Shown here: piece after piece, positions 1 to 8,261 of the stretch
Layout: each line of letters begins with the position of its first letter
Position numbering within the stretch: position 1 is the first letter of the stretch
DNA from: Oleidesulfovibrio sp047973035
Lineage (GTDB): Bacteria; Desulfobacterota; Desulfovibrionia; Desulfovibrionales; Desulfovibrionaceae
NCBI RefSeq assembly: GCF_047973035.1
Contig: NZ_JBKEBF010000020.1
Location: 124,001 to 188,000 of the forward strand
DNA length: 64,000 bases
Reading direction: 5' to 3'
The notes under the pieces: model-generated
What the model was told of the DNA's origin: nothing
Databases searched by the model: none
Seen by the model: the letters and a program-made list of their open reading frames with translations, nothing else
Translations under genes and position numbers: made by a program

Positions 1-1
1 A

Positions 2-166
2 GTGTTCATGGGCGCTAACACCTACATTGGTAACGCTCCCAACTTCATGGTTCGTTCCATTGCAGAAGATCAGGGTGTTAAGATGCCCAGCTTCTTTGGC
101 TACATGATGTGGTCCGGTGGTATCCTGATCCCCATCTTCGTAGTTGTATCATTCGTTTTCTTCTAG
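2..166 (+). CDS. C-terminal end of an ion transporter (sodium:proton antiporter / SLC13-like superfamily), partial
   Basis: Only the last 54 codons are in the window; the gene enters from the left edge and stops at a TAG at 164. The visible protein has a GANTYIGNAPNFM segment, followed by a short soluble stretch and one hydrophobic C-terminal helix (GGILIPIFVVVSFVFF). The NTYIGNAPN loop resembles the second conserved Asn/Gly-rich loop of the ion-transporter superfamily proteins commonly labelled sodium:proton antiporters in Desulfovibrio-type genomes. The transported ion cannot be told from this fragment. A double hairpin ending in a T-run follows directly, so this is the end of its transcription unit. 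Confidence 0.7.
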   Translation: MFMGANTYIGNAPNFMVRSIAEDQGVKMPSFFGYMMWSGGILIPIFVVVSFVFF

Positions 167-197
167 TCGGGCCTGGAAGAAAGCAGAAGCATGATGT

Positions 198-284
198 GGG
201 TGCCCTAGGGCAGGACTCCTCCTGGGCACCCATTCATGGACAAAAATCGGGGGCGGAAAATTTTTTCCGCCCCCGAATCTTTTT
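198..284 (+). terminator. Double hairpin and intrinsic terminator after the transporter gene
   Basis: Two stem-loops follow the stop codon. The first pairs GGGTGCCC (198-205) with GGGCACCC (224-231). The second pairs TCGGGGGCGGAAAA (247-260) with its complement at 263-276 and is followed by TCTTTTT. The second has the classical form of a Rho-independent terminator; the first may stabilise the mRNA end. Confidence 0.85.
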
Positions 285-379
285 GAAAATCAGGCGTAAT
301 AACACCAGCCAATGGTAGCATCATGCGGCATCAAACACGCCCATGCGCCTCCCTGCTACAACTCTCATGTAGTTGGCAC

Positions 380-410
380 AAAAAAAGCCCGATACTACCT
401 GCATCGGGCC
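380..410 (-). terminator. Intrinsic terminator of gmhB-waaF
   Basis: The inverted repeat GCCCGAT (387-393) / ATCGGGC (403-409) is preceded on the plus strand by seven A, which gives a U-run on the minus-strand transcript. It lies about 25 bases beyond the waaF stop codon. Confidence 0.85.
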
Positions 411-435
411 TTACTATTCAAACACAGCTACCGTG

Positions 436-1470
436 TTACTCTCCGAAAAGCTTAGACTTCACATCACTCCAGACTGCTTCCGGAGTAATTTCCGTCATAC
501 ATCTATGATGCCCTTTGGGACATTGTTGAGGGCCATGCAGACCGCACGGGCGACACTCAACATCCGCTTCTAAAACAGCAGAGGTTTCACCTCTGGGATA
601 AAAACCTAACGCACGTACGGTAGGCCCGAACACCGCAGTCACAGGAGTACGCTGAGCCCACGCAAGATGCATGGGACCTGAATCATTGGTCACATAGCAT
701 CCCAGCCGCCCTAGATGCGCAGCAAGTTCCGGTAATGTTAACTTGCCGGAAAGATCAAGAACCGCGTCCTGCTTTCCTGCCGTGTCGATTCGTTCAAGCA
801 CATCACGCGCCATATATTCTTCACCGGGACCTGCAAACAGTATCACCTGCGCACCGGCAGCAACCGCACGTGAACCGACTTCTGCGTAGGAAGCAGCAGG
901 CCAGCGTTTCGTTCCCCACACAGAACCGGGGTGCAGACCAACTACAGGGCCACGCACATAGCGGGCAACAAACTGTTCTGCGCTCTGCTCTGCCTGCTCC
1001 GGCAAAACCAGTTCAGGCCAATCCTGCACTGCAGAAATACCCAACGGCTTAACCAGTTCCAGAAGCCGTTCTATTTCTTCCAGTTCGGCAAATCTTCGCG
1101 ACACTGTGTGCGTATAAAAATATCTGTTGATACAAGGTGACTTGTAACCGATACGCACTTTGGCGCTTGACCACCGGGCAATCATCCCGCTTCTGAAACT
1201 GGTATGTGCAGAAATAAACAGCGAGTAATTACGTGCGGCAAGTTCACGTCCCAGCTTAAGAGCGCCTTTGGCCCCTTTCTGCGCACCGTTCTTGTCATAA
1301 CCATATACGCCTGCCAGTTCCGGCTGCGCGGCAAAAAGGCCTTCAAATCCTTTCCGCACCCAAAAATCAATTTCTGCATCTGGATAAGCATTTTTCAAAG
1401 TGCGGATAAGCGGAAGTGTAAGAACAGCGTCTCCGAGAAAAGCAGTATTCCATACAGCTATGCGTCGCAC
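436..1470 (-). CDS. waaF: ADP-heptose--LPS heptosyltransferase (glycosyltransferase family 9)
   Basis: Transfers L-glycero-D-manno-heptose from its ADP form onto the LPS inner core at the cytoplasmic face of the inner membrane. The 344-residue protein has the GT9 features: an N-terminal phosphate-contact segment (NTAFLGDAVLTLPLI, about 8-22), a mid-protein HPGSVWGTKRWP motif and the C-terminal donor-binding TNDSGPMHLAWA. The Cys-rich tail (ECRPCG...CPKGHHRC) is common in WaaF-like proteins. The start is a GTG at 1470, chosen because GGAGG stands 7 bases upstream on the minus strand. It overlaps the 3' end of gmhB by 13 bases, so the two are translationally coupled, and both act in heptose supply for LPS. 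WaaF and WaaC are hard to separate without acceptor data. Confidence 0.85.
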   Translation of the reverse strand: MRRIAVWNTAFLGDAVLTLPLIRTLKNAYPDAEIDFWVRKGFEGLFAAQPELAGVYGYDKNGAQKGAKGALKLGRELAARNYSLFISAHTSFRSGMIARWSSAKVRIGYKSPCINRYFYTHTVSRRFAELEEIERLLELVKPLGISAVQDWPELVLPEQAEQSAEQFVARYVRGPVVGLHPGSVWGTKRWPAASYAEVGSRAVAAGAQVILFAGPGEEYMARDVLERIDTAGKQDAVLDLSGKLTLPELAAHLGRLGCYVTNDSGPMHLAWAQRTPVTAVFGPTVRALGFYPRGETSAVLEADVECRPCGLHGPQQCPKGHHRCMTEITPEAVWSDVKSKLFGE

Positions 1471-2120
1471 GCGTCATCCTCCAGCACAGTAGTCACCCAA
1501 CGTAAGGCACTTGCAAGATTATAAGCGACAACATCAGGTAAAAAAGTATCCCCGACAGCAGCAGATACATCGTTCTTGCGAATATCGACCCACCCTTTCA
1601 ATTGCGCAGCTTCATCAGCCTGTACACCCAGCCCCAGCTTTTCAGCTTCTGCCATGCCCTTACCTGTCAAAACAAGGATACTTGCGGCCAGACCGGCATT
1701 TTTGCCAAAAGCCACATCTGCATATTTATCCCCGATCATCACACTTTTGCCCGCATTCAGGCTAAAGGCCGACTCAAGCATGCGCCACATACCTATTTCA
1801 GGCTTCCGACAAAGGCACTTTGCAGGTGTCGCGTCAGGAGTATGCGGGCAATGCACAGAGGCAGAGACAACCGCACCATCTGCCTGCAGCATTTCATCCA
1901 ACCGGATACGACACTGCTGGTACTGTTCTTCAGAAAACATACCACGACCGATGCCGGACTGGTTTGTCACGACAAACAGTTTTTTCCCCGCGGCACAAGC
2001 GGCCGCCAGCGCCTCGCCTGCTTCCGCAATAAGCTCTACGCCATCAGGGTCGCATAAGTAGTGTTTATCAATGATTATGGTTCCGTCACGATCCAAAAGA
2101 ATCGAATCAATACAAGGCAA
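1458..2120 (-). CDS. gmhB: D-glycero-D-manno-heptose 1,7-bisphosphate 7-phosphatase (HAD family)
   Basis: Removes the 7-phosphate in the ADP-heptose pathway, the step before adenylylation. The HAD-IIIA signature LLDRDGTIIIDKHYL lies near the N terminus. It is followed by VTNQSGIGRG (motif II), the zinc-loop pattern CPHTPDATPAKCLCRKP with Cys, His, Cys, Cys ligands, and GDKYADVAFGKNAG (motif IV). I place the start at the TTG at 2120, giving 220 residues. A CAGGAGA ribosome binding site lies 6 bases upstream, whereas the further-upstream ATG at 2213 would add about 30 residues unlike the family. The gene overlaps waaF, and both serve LPS heptose. The C-terminal tail of about 35 residues beyond the HAD core is not explained. 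Confidence 0.85.
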   Translation of the reverse strand: MPCIDSILLDRDGTIIIDKHYLCDPDGVELIAEAGEALAAACAAGKKLFVVTNQSGIGRGMFSEEQYQQCRIRLDEMLQADGAVVSASVHCPHTPDATPAKCLCRKPEIGMWRMLESAFSLNAGKSVMIGDKYADVAFGKNAGLAASILVLTGKGMAEAEKLGLGVQADEAAQLKGWVDIRKNDVSAAVGDTFLPDVVAYNLASALRWVTTVLEDDACDA

Positions 2121-2310
2121 CGGTATCTCCTGAGTAAAAACGGGGTTACCAGCAACAAAATGAATCAGAAACACGCTTATACTCAACAAGCGGCAAGGCT
2201 GGTTACATGGCATGCCCCATGGCTTTTTGCAAGAACCAGCTACCCCGAAAGCAGAAATACAAAGCGTAGCAATCAGGGAGGAACACCGCCGAAATTCGCC
2301 GCCTCATTTG

Positions 2311-2339
2311 TTGAAAATTTAACAACGCGTTGCTATACT
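2311..2339 (+). promoter_or_regulatory. Sigma-70-type promoter for the CBS-domain membrane protein
   Basis: TTGAAA (2311-2316) and TATACT (2334-2339) are separated by exactly 17 bases. The leader to the start at 2424 would be about 80 bases. The rest of the 2121-2423 gap holds only divergent upstream sequence of gmhB; no other gene was seen in it. Confidence 0.65.
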
Positions 2340-2423
2340 CTTTTTCTATGGCGCACTCTCGCTTTTTTCTGCAATTTCTTTTTGCATCCCACCCACCTGT
2401 AAAGTAGAGGTCACGCACCCCTT

Positions 2424-3461
2424 ATGCTCGAATTTATTCTGGCTGTCTCTTTTGCCGTCATCATTTCAGCCTCCTGCTCTGTTACAGAAGCTGTCCTGTA
2501 CTCAGTACCATGGAGCCATATCGAACAGCTGCGTAAAAAGGGCAAACGTTCCGGTGAACTGCTTTTTTCACTACGCTCAAACATAGATAAGCCCATCACG
2601 GCAGTGCTCACTCTGAACACTGTTGCCAACACCGCCGGAGCTTCCATTGCGGGTGCTGCTGCTGCCAAAGTTTTCGGCGCAGAATATATGGCTACCTTTG
2701 CGGCATGTTTTACCGTTGTCATTCTGGTCTTTTCAGAAATCATCCCCAAGACTCTGGGAGTTACATATTGCCGTCCGCTGGCTAGCGCTGTTGCCGCCCC
2801 GCTTAATTTTCTTGTATGGGCACTCTCGCCCATCATAATCGTCGGCGGATGGATTACAAAGTTGCTCACGCCAAGAAAAACCAGACCGGAAGCATCCGAA
2901 GAAGATATCAGGGCGCTGGTCAGCCTTTCGCGCAAGTCCGGCGTATTAAAGCCATACGAAGAGATTTCTATCCAGAACATTCTTTCTCTGGATAAAAAGC
3001 GTGTGGAAGAAATAATGACTCCCCGGACCGTTGTATTTTCATTGCAGGCAGACATGACGGTTGAAGCTGCGCATGAACAACCCGGATTCTGGAACTACAG
3101 CAGAATACCGGTATGGCAGGACGACAACGAGGATATGGTCGGCATTGTCATGCGACGGCACGTCTTGCAGGAAGTAGCCGCTGACAGGCATATGACACGT
3201 CTCTGCGAAATCATGACCCCTGTCACCTTTGTGCTGGAGTCATTGACTCTGGACAGGCTGCTGACGCAAATGCTTGAGCGTCGGGTACACCTTGCTGTGG
3301 TTCTGGATGAGTACGGAGGAGTAGCAGGAGTCGTTAGTCTGGAAGACGTATTAGAAGAAATTCTCGGTAAGGAAATAGTTGACGAATCAGATCAATTTGT
3401 TGATTTACAACAACTTGCACGTACAAGAAGGGCCAATTTAACGAATAGTAAAGAGTCCTGA
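2424..3461 (+). CDS. CNNM/DUF21 membrane protein with paired CBS domains (hemolysin C-like)
   Basis: Member of the CNNM/CorB-type family implicated in Mg2+ or divalent-cation homeostasis; acts in the inner membrane. The N-terminal DUF21 part (about 1-165) has four hydrophobic segments, with the conserved VANTAGAS and FSEIIPKTLG motifs. A cytoplasmic CBS pair follows (about 185-325), with the typical EIMTPR and ending VLDEYGGVAGVVSLEDVLEEILGKEI. At 345 residues it is shorter than CorC/HlyC relatives that carry a C-terminal CorC_HlyC domain; that domain is absent. The function of this family is debated, so the substrate is left open. The ribosome binding site is weak (GTAGAGG, 13 bases upstream). 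Confidence 0.8.
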   Translation: MLEFILAVSFAVIISASCSVTEAVLYSVPWSHIEQLRKKGKRSGELLFSLRSNIDKPITAVLTLNTVANTAGASIAGAAAAKVFGAEYMATFAACFTVVILVFSEIIPKTLGVTYCRPLASAVAAPLNFLVWALSPIIIVGGWITKLLTPRKTRPEASEEDIRALVSLSRKSGVLKPYEEISIQNILSLDKKRVEEIMTPRTVVFSLQADMTVEAAHEQPGFWNYSRIPVWQDDNEDMVGIVMRRHVLQEVAADRHMTRLCEIMTPVTFVLESLTLDRLLTQMLERRVHLAVVLDEYGGVAGVVSLEDVLEEILGKEIVDESDQFVDLQQLARTRRANLTNSKES

Positions 3462-3595
3462 AGTCTTGATTCCCGTCGGGAAAGCCCGTATTGCGTAAAG
3501 GCAGATAACATTCGAAATAATTTGCGGTGCAACAAGCCACGAGTTTCCGCATTTCTTATAGATACCGTTCAGAACCAGTAACACACGGAGAATCC

Positions 3596-4009
3596 ATGCC
3601 GAAAAAAAACAGCAAGACCATCTACATCGCGGCCCTTATGCTTTTTCTGGGCGGCGTAGGATATCTGCTCTTTTCCGGCTTATCCCAGAACAGCGTCTAC
3701 TTCCTGAACGTTTCCGAGGCACTGGCCATGCCCCCCGATGACCTGCATTCAGTCCGTCTTTTCGGCACAGTAAAAGCCGAAGGACTGGAGCACACCAAGG
3801 AGGGCCCGGGCGTCAAGTTCCAGATTGAAGACAAAGAAAACACCATACGCACCATGTGGGTTGAATACAAAGGAGCCGTTCCTGACACATTCAAACCCGG
3901 TGCAGAAGTCATCGTGGAAGGCGGAGTTGATACCAAATCCGGTACATTTGTCGCCAGAACTCTGATGACCAAGTGTCCCTCGAAGTACCAGAAGGAAAAT
4001 CGGGAATAG
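3596..4009 (+). CDS. ccmE: Cytochrome c maturation heme chaperone CcmE, Cys-type (CxxxY)
   Basis: Periplasmic membrane-anchored heme carrier that takes heme from CcmC/D and delivers it to CcmF. The 137-residue protein has one N-terminal membrane anchor (about 9-29) and an OB-fold core (VRLFGTVK, VKFQIED, FKPGAEVIVEGG). The canonical heme-binding HxxxY is here C127-PSK-Y131, so Cys replaces the His. This variant is established for Desulfovibrio-type Ccm systems that also lack CcmG and CcmH, as this cluster does. The ATG at 3596 was chosen over upstream options because CGGAG lies 5 bases before it. A strong terminator separates the gene from ccmF. Confidence 0.92.
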   Translation: MPKKNSKTIYIAALMLFLGGVGYLLFSGLSQNSVYFLNVSEALAMPPDDLHSVRLFGTVKAEGLEHTKEGPGVKFQIEDKENTIRTMWVEYKGAVPDTFKPGAEVIVEGGVDTKSGTFVARTLMTKCPSKYQKENRE

Positions 4010-4028
4010 CTATAAGGCAAACAATCAG

Positions 4029-4052
4029 GGCCGGCTGCCGCCGGCCTTTTTT
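4029..4052 (+). terminator. Intrinsic terminator between ccmE and ccmF
   Basis: GGCCGGC (4029-4035) pairs with GCCGGCC (4040-4046) around a TGCC loop, followed by six T. It sits inside the ccm cluster and should limit read-through from ccmE into ccmF. Confidence 0.8.
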
Positions 4053-4133
4053 GCAAACCGTTCTCTCTTTCCCTTCTTTTTTTACGCGTAAACGCGGCTC
4101 TGCCGTATGAAATAATCCTGTAAAGGAGACCAC

Positions 4134-6059
4134 ATGCACCTTACGGGGTATTTTTTGCTCTCAGCCTGTCTGCTTTTTGCTCTGGGCTTCAGCTGCATGA
4201 GCATCGCACAGGTTTGGCACGGGCGTAACAACGCCCTGCACTGGATGGAAAAAGGCCAGCTGCTGGTCACAGGCCTGATGTCTCTGGCCTCATTGATTCT
4301 ACTGTATGGCCTTGTCACTTTTGATTTCAGCAACGTCTATATTGGCAGTTACACTGACAAACTGCTGCCTACGTTTTACCGCGTAACGGCATTCTGGGCC
4401 GGTCAGGCTGGTTCACTACTCTTCTGGGCATTATGTGTAGCGCTTTCGGGCGTCTACTTTATGTGCACAGACGGGTACAAGCACCTTTCCCAAGGCACTA
4501 AACTGTACTTCTGGATTTTCTTCATGATTGTTCAGGGGTTCTTCATGTTGTTGCTCACAACGTGGAGCAACCCCTTCATGACAGTAAACCCTGCGCCTGC
4601 CGACGGTAACGGCCTCAACCCGTTGCTGCAGAACCCCGGCATGATCTTCCATCCGCCTCTGCTGTTTCTGGGCTATGGTGGTTTTGCCGTTCCCGGCTGT
4701 CTTGCGCTGGCGCAGGCTATGAACCGTAACTCCAAAAACGAAGTTTCATGGATCGAAGCCAGCCGTAACATTACCCTGATCGCATGGGCAACACTGACAG
4801 CCGGCATCATGCTGGGTTGCTGGTGGTCCTACATGGAGCTGGGATGGGGTGGTTACTGGGCATGGGACCCTGTTGAAAACGCTTCGCTCATTCCCTGGCT
4901 GGTAGCTTCTGCCTACTTGCACACTGCCATCATTGAGCAACGTCGTAACAAGCTGCACAAGACCAACATATTCCTTATGGCCCTGACGACCATCTCGGCC
5001 TTCTTTGCAACGTACCTTGTGCGTAGCGGAGTTGTGGACTCGCTGCATGCGTTCGGCGACGGCGGTGTGGGCACGCCCCTGCTGACCTTCATCCTTGCCT
5101 TTACCGCACTTGCAATCATTGTCCCCCGTATCTTCCCGCAAGAAAAGGGAGAGCCTCTCTCCGGTCTTGCAAGCCGCGAGGGATTCCTTGTCATCGTCGC
5201 CTGGGTTCTGCTGGCCCTCAGTGTCATCATTCTGATGGGCACAATGTGGCCTGTTTTCTCCAAATTCTGGAGCGCGAACCCCGTAGGACTTGAACCTGCA
5301 TTCTACAACAGAGTCTGTCTGCCTCTCTTTGTCATGCTGACTCTGATGCTGCTTATTTGCCCCTGGCTGGGCTGGAAAGAAGGTCTGCGCAACGCAAAGC
5401 ATGCGGCAATTGTCGGCGCTGTGTTTGTAGCTGTCGCCGGCGGCCTGTTCTTTGCCGGTATCCGCATTCCTATGGCCCTTCTGGGCGCAGCCGGTGCCAT
5501 TGCCGCCATTGCAGGCATAATCCTGCTGTTCAGCACGGAGCCGCACTTGCGTAAAAACAGGTCCTCCCTTGCTGCTTACGGTGTGCACATCGGCCTGCTG
5601 CTCATGGTGCTGGGGGTTGCGTTCTCCGGTCCGTACAAGGTGGAAAAAGAAGTTGAGCTTGCCCAGAATGAATCCGTCAATCTGGACAACTACACAATTA
5701 CTTACAAAGCCCTGTTCGAAGGTGAAGCTCCCAACATGATCTTCATCGAAGCCGAACTGGAAGTAACCAGAGACGGCAAGCCTGTGGGTACGTTGCATCC
5801 TCAGCGTCGTATCTATAACAACTTCAGCCAGAACCAGTACGCAGAAGCGGCTATCATTCCCACTCTGGGCAGTGAACCATACGCAACTCTGCTTGGAGTC
5901 ACTCAGGACGGCAAGGTAGTGCTGCGCGTCAGCATCAACCCGCTTGTCAACTGGCTGTGGATCGGCAGCACTGTTGCCAGCCTGCTTCCTCTGCTGGGAA
6001 TGCGCAGTGTACGCAGACGTAAAAACAACGCAGAGCCGGTGCAGGAACATGCTGCTTAA
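4134..6059 (+). CDS. ccmF: Heme lyase subunit CcmF (cytochrome c-type biogenesis)
   Basis: Large inner-membrane protein that joins heme from holo-CcmE to apocytochrome c in the periplasm. The 641-residue protein has many membrane helices and the diagnostic tryptophan-rich WWD motif (WGGYWAWDPVENASLIPW, around residue 237). A periplasmic domain lies near the C terminus before the last helix. The start ATG follows AAAGGAG at 6 bases. It overlaps ccmA by 11 bases and heads the ccmF-A-B-C-D-TPR operon. No ccmG or ccmH is present, so thiol handling of the apocytochrome must be done otherwise, as known for Desulfovibrio Ccm systems. Confidence 0.95.
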   Translation: MHLTGYFLLSACLLFALGFSCMSIAQVWHGRNNALHWMEKGQLLVTGLMSLASLILLYGLVTFDFSNVYIGSYTDKLLPTFYRVTAFWAGQAGSLLFWALCVALSGVYFMCTDGYKHLSQGTKLYFWIFFMIVQGFFMLLLTTWSNPFMTVNPAPADGNGLNPLLQNPGMIFHPPLLFLGYGGFAVPGCLALAQAMNRNSKNEVSWIEASRNITLIAWATLTAGIMLGCWWSYMELGWGGYWAWDPVENASLIPWLVASAYLHTAIIEQRRNKLHKTNIFLMALTTISAFFATYLVRSGVVDSLHAFGDGGVGTPLLTFILAFTALAIIVPRIFPQEKGEPLSGLASREGFLVIVAWVLLALSVIILMGTMWPVFSKFWSANPVGLEPAFYNRVCLPLFVMLTLMLLICPWLGWKEGLRNAKHAAIVGAVFVAVAGGLFFAGIRIPMALLGAAGAIAAIAGIILLFSTEPHLRKNRSSLAAYGVHIGLLLMVLGVAFSGPYKVEKEVELAQNESVNLDNYTITYKALFEGEAPNMIFIEAELEVTRDGKPVGTLHPQRRIYNNFSQNQYAEAAIIPTLGSEPYATLLGVTQDGKVVLRVSINPLVNWLWIGSTVASLLPLLGMRSVRRRKNNAEPVQEHAA

Positions 6060-6696
6060 GCTGGAAAAAGTAGCCAAGTTCTACGGCACCAAGCTGGTAA
6101 TCAAAGATGTCAGCCTGACTGTCGAGTCTGGCTCCATCACCTTGCTGGCCGGCCCGAACGGCGCAGGCAAGTCTACTCTGCTGCGCATAATGGCCGGTCT
6201 GGCCCGTCCTTCTGCGGGACGGGTGCAGTGCAATGCCGAAGAACATAAAATTGGCTACCTCGGGCATCAGACGTTTATCTATCCCGACCTTTCCGCCTGT
6301 GAGAACCTTGCGTTCTGGGCAGGATTGCACGGGACAAAAACGGATGAAGCCTCTTTGCTTGCCACTCTCGACCGTGTGGAGCTGAAGCGATTTGCCCATG
6401 AACGGGCAGGCAGCTTCTCACGCGGCATGGCACAGCGACTTAATCTGGCACGCATCTTTTTGCTGCAGCCGGATCTCATCCTGCTCGACGAGCCGGGAAC
6501 AGGACTTGATGTACGGTCTATGGCGATGCTGCGGCGCGAAATAGAAGAAGCCCGCACGCGCGGTGCCGGTCTGGTATGGATCAGCCACTCTGTGGCGGAC
6601 GACCTTACCATTGCCGATGCCGTCATCGCCATCGGCGATAAACGCGTACAATACAACGGCCCTGCCGCAGAGTACATTCCGGAGGCAGTATGCTAA
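6049..6696 (+). CDS. ccmA: Heme exporter ATP-binding protein CcmA
   Basis: ATPase of the CcmABCD complex, which releases holo-CcmE from CcmC. The 215-residue ABC protein has Walker A GPNGAGKST, the signature FSRGMAQRL and Walker B LILLDEPGTG. The ATG at 6049 lies inside the end of ccmF, preceded by AGGA. The next downstream gene ccmB starts 7 bases before this gene ends, so the two are tightly coupled. The length and the position between ccmF and ccmB fit CcmA rather than a general exporter ATPase. Confidence 0.93.
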   Translation: MLLKLEKVAKFYGTKLVIKDVSLTVESGSITLLAGPNGAGKSTLLRIMAGLARPSAGRVQCNAEEHKIGYLGHQTFIYPDLSACENLAFWAGLHGTKTDEASLLATLDRVELKRFAHERAGSFSRGMAQRLNLARIFLLQPDLILLDEPGTGLDVRSMAMLRREIEEARTRGAGLVWISHSVADDLTIADAVIAIGDKRVQYNGPAAEYIPEAVC

Positions 6697-7367
6697 GCAA
6701 CGCAACACGCATTGCAGCAAAAGACCTGCGGCTTGTAATTACCCGTGGCACCGGCCTGACTCAGGCTCTTCTGATGGGACTGTTGCTGATCTTTGTATTC
6801 AGCTTATCCCAGCAGATTGGTGAAGTAATGTCACCCCAAGGTGCGGCGGCCATCTTCTGGCTGGCCTCCGCATTTTGTCAGGTTCTTATATTCAATACGT
6901 TATACAGTCTGGAAGAAGTGAACGGCGCGCGCTTCGGCCTGCTGCTGGCTCCGATGCCCATCCAGGCCGTATGGCTTGGCAAAGGCATTGCCGGTCTGCT
7001 GCTGCTGTTATGCGCTCAGCTGATCTTCATCCCCGCAGCGATTGTCTTTCTGGGACAAACTGTTTCGGCAATGTGGCCTACGGGACTCCTTATCGTGCTG
7101 CTGGTCGATATCGGCATCATCGCTTTGGGGTCGTTGTTGGGTGCTTTGGCACAGGGACAGGCTGCAAAGGAATCCATGCTCAGTATCATTCTGTTTCCGT
7201 TGCTTATACCTGCCCTGCTGGCGGGTATACGTATCGGTGCAGCAGCCTTTTCCGGCCAGCTGCCCGAAGGCGCAGAGTCATGGATAGGCATTGCCGCTGC
7301 ATTTGATGCGCTTTTTCTGGGCGCAGGACTAATTCTCTTCCCCTTCATTTACAGCGGGGAAGGCTAA
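6690..7367 (+). CDS. ccmB: Heme exporter membrane protein CcmB
   Basis: Six-helix membrane subunit that partners CcmA in the CcmABCD complex. The 225-residue sequence is almost wholly hydrophobic, with family features such as LIFNTLYSLEEVNGARFGLLLAPMP before the second half and a polar Ala/Gly-rich loop (GALAQGQAAKESMLSIILFPL). A clear CCGGAGG ribosome binding site lies within the ccmA coding end. It is followed after 49 bases by ccmC. Confidence 0.92.
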   Translation: MLSNATRIAAKDLRLVITRGTGLTQALLMGLLLIFVFSLSQQIGEVMSPQGAAAIFWLASAFCQVLIFNTLYSLEEVNGARFGLLLAPMPIQAVWLGKGIAGLLLLLCAQLIFIPAAIVFLGQTVSAMWPTGLLIVLLVDIGIIALGSLLGALAQGQAAKESMLSIILFPLLIPALLAGIRIGAAAFSGQLPEGAESWIGIAAAFDALFLGAGLILFPFIYSGEG

Positions 7368-7416
7368 CTATACGGGCAGCCTGCTGCCTGATTTGAAGAC
7401 GAAAACCGAGGTACAC

Positions 7417-8109
7417 ATGCGCGACTCTTACAGTCCCCGCACCGCGCTGCCGCAATACTCTGCACTGCTTGCGGGTCTGGCATTGGCAATAAGCCAATAC
7501 TTCATCTTCGTGTATGCCCCGATGGAACAGACCATGGGCATCGTACAAAAGATTTTCTACTTCCACCTGCCGCTGGCATGGTGGTCGTTGATCAGCTTTT
7601 TTACGGTATTCGTGGCCAGTGCCATGTACCTGAAAAAAAGAATATGGTTCTGGGACAACCTAGCTGGTGCCGCTGCTGAAGTCGGCGTACTGCTTGCCGC
7701 ACTTGCTCTTGTTACCGGCTCTATCTGGGGACGCCACTCCTGGGGCGTCTGGTGGACATGGGACCCGCGCCTTACCACTACTCTTGTAATGTGGTTTGTA
7801 TATGCGGGTTATCTGATGCTCCGCTCCATGGGGCTTGCACGCGAACGCCGCGCAGTCGTATGTGCTGTACTCGGCATTATCGCTTTCATTGATGTACCGC
7901 TGGTATTCTTTTCCGCACGCTTATGGCGCTCCATTCACCCTTCGGTATTTGCAAGCCGTGGCGGCGGGCTGGAGCCGGAAATGATGACAACGGCCTTGGT
8001 ATGTGTTGCCTGTTTCGGCTTTCTCTGGTTTGCGCTTACCGCAATCAGAACAAGGCAACTGGCAGACACTGACAGGCTTGATTCAATAGCAACAACAGAC
8101 GACCTGTAA
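7417..8109 (+). CDS. ccmC: Heme-handling membrane protein CcmC
   Basis: Loads heme onto CcmE in the periplasm. The 230-residue, six-helix protein has the tryptophan-rich motif WGVWWTWDPRLT at about residue 108-120 and the flanking histidines expected of the heme handling protein family (FHLPLAWW and a later IHP). I chose the ATG at 7417 because GAGG is 5 bases upstream; an in-frame TTG at 7393 would add eight residues. The ccmD gene follows after 11 bases. Confidence 0.93.
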   Translation: MRDSYSPRTALPQYSALLAGLALAISQYFIFVYAPMEQTMGIVQKIFYFHLPLAWWSLISFFTVFVASAMYLKKRIWFWDNLAGAAAEVGVLLAALALVTGSIWGRHSWGVWWTWDPRLTTTLVMWFVYAGYLMLRSMGLARERRAVVCAVLGIIAFIDVPLVFFSARLWRSIHPSVFASRGGGLEPEMMTTALVCVACFGFLWFALTAIRTRQLADTDRLDSIATTDDL

Positions 8110-8120
8110 GGAGGCCCCGC

Positions 8121-8261
8121 ATGGATTCTTCCAACTGGCTGCTTATGGCCAACGCCGCAGTATGGCTGGGCGTGGGCGCCTATGTATTCTTTATTGCCCG
8201 TTCTCAAACTCAGCTCGACAAGCGTATCCGCCAAATGGAGCTTATCAACGATGACAAATAA
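8121..8261 (+). CDS. ccmD: Small membrane protein CcmD
   Basis: A 46-residue protein with one membrane helix (about 10-26, WLGVGAYVFFIA) followed by a charged C-terminal tail (QLDKRIRQMELINDDK). This is the usual form of CcmD, which holds holo-CcmE on CcmC and is needed for its release. The start has TAAGGAGG 6 bases upstream. Position directly after ccmC supports the call. Its end overlaps the start of the TPR gene by 11 bases. Genes this short are often missed by automatic annotation. Confidence 0.85.
   Translation: MDSSNWLLMANAAVWLGVGAYVFFIARSQTQLDKRIRQMELINDDK

Noticed and set aside
374..390. Sigma-54-like element TTGGCAC with GC 10 bases on
   Set aside because: The spacing fits, but no plus-strand gene lies downstream and the GC is part of the waaF terminator stem.
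4746..6077. Long antisense reading frame (443 codons) across ccmF
   Set aside because: It has no ribosome binding site or domain, and the opposite strand is a clear CcmF. Codon bias creates such frames.
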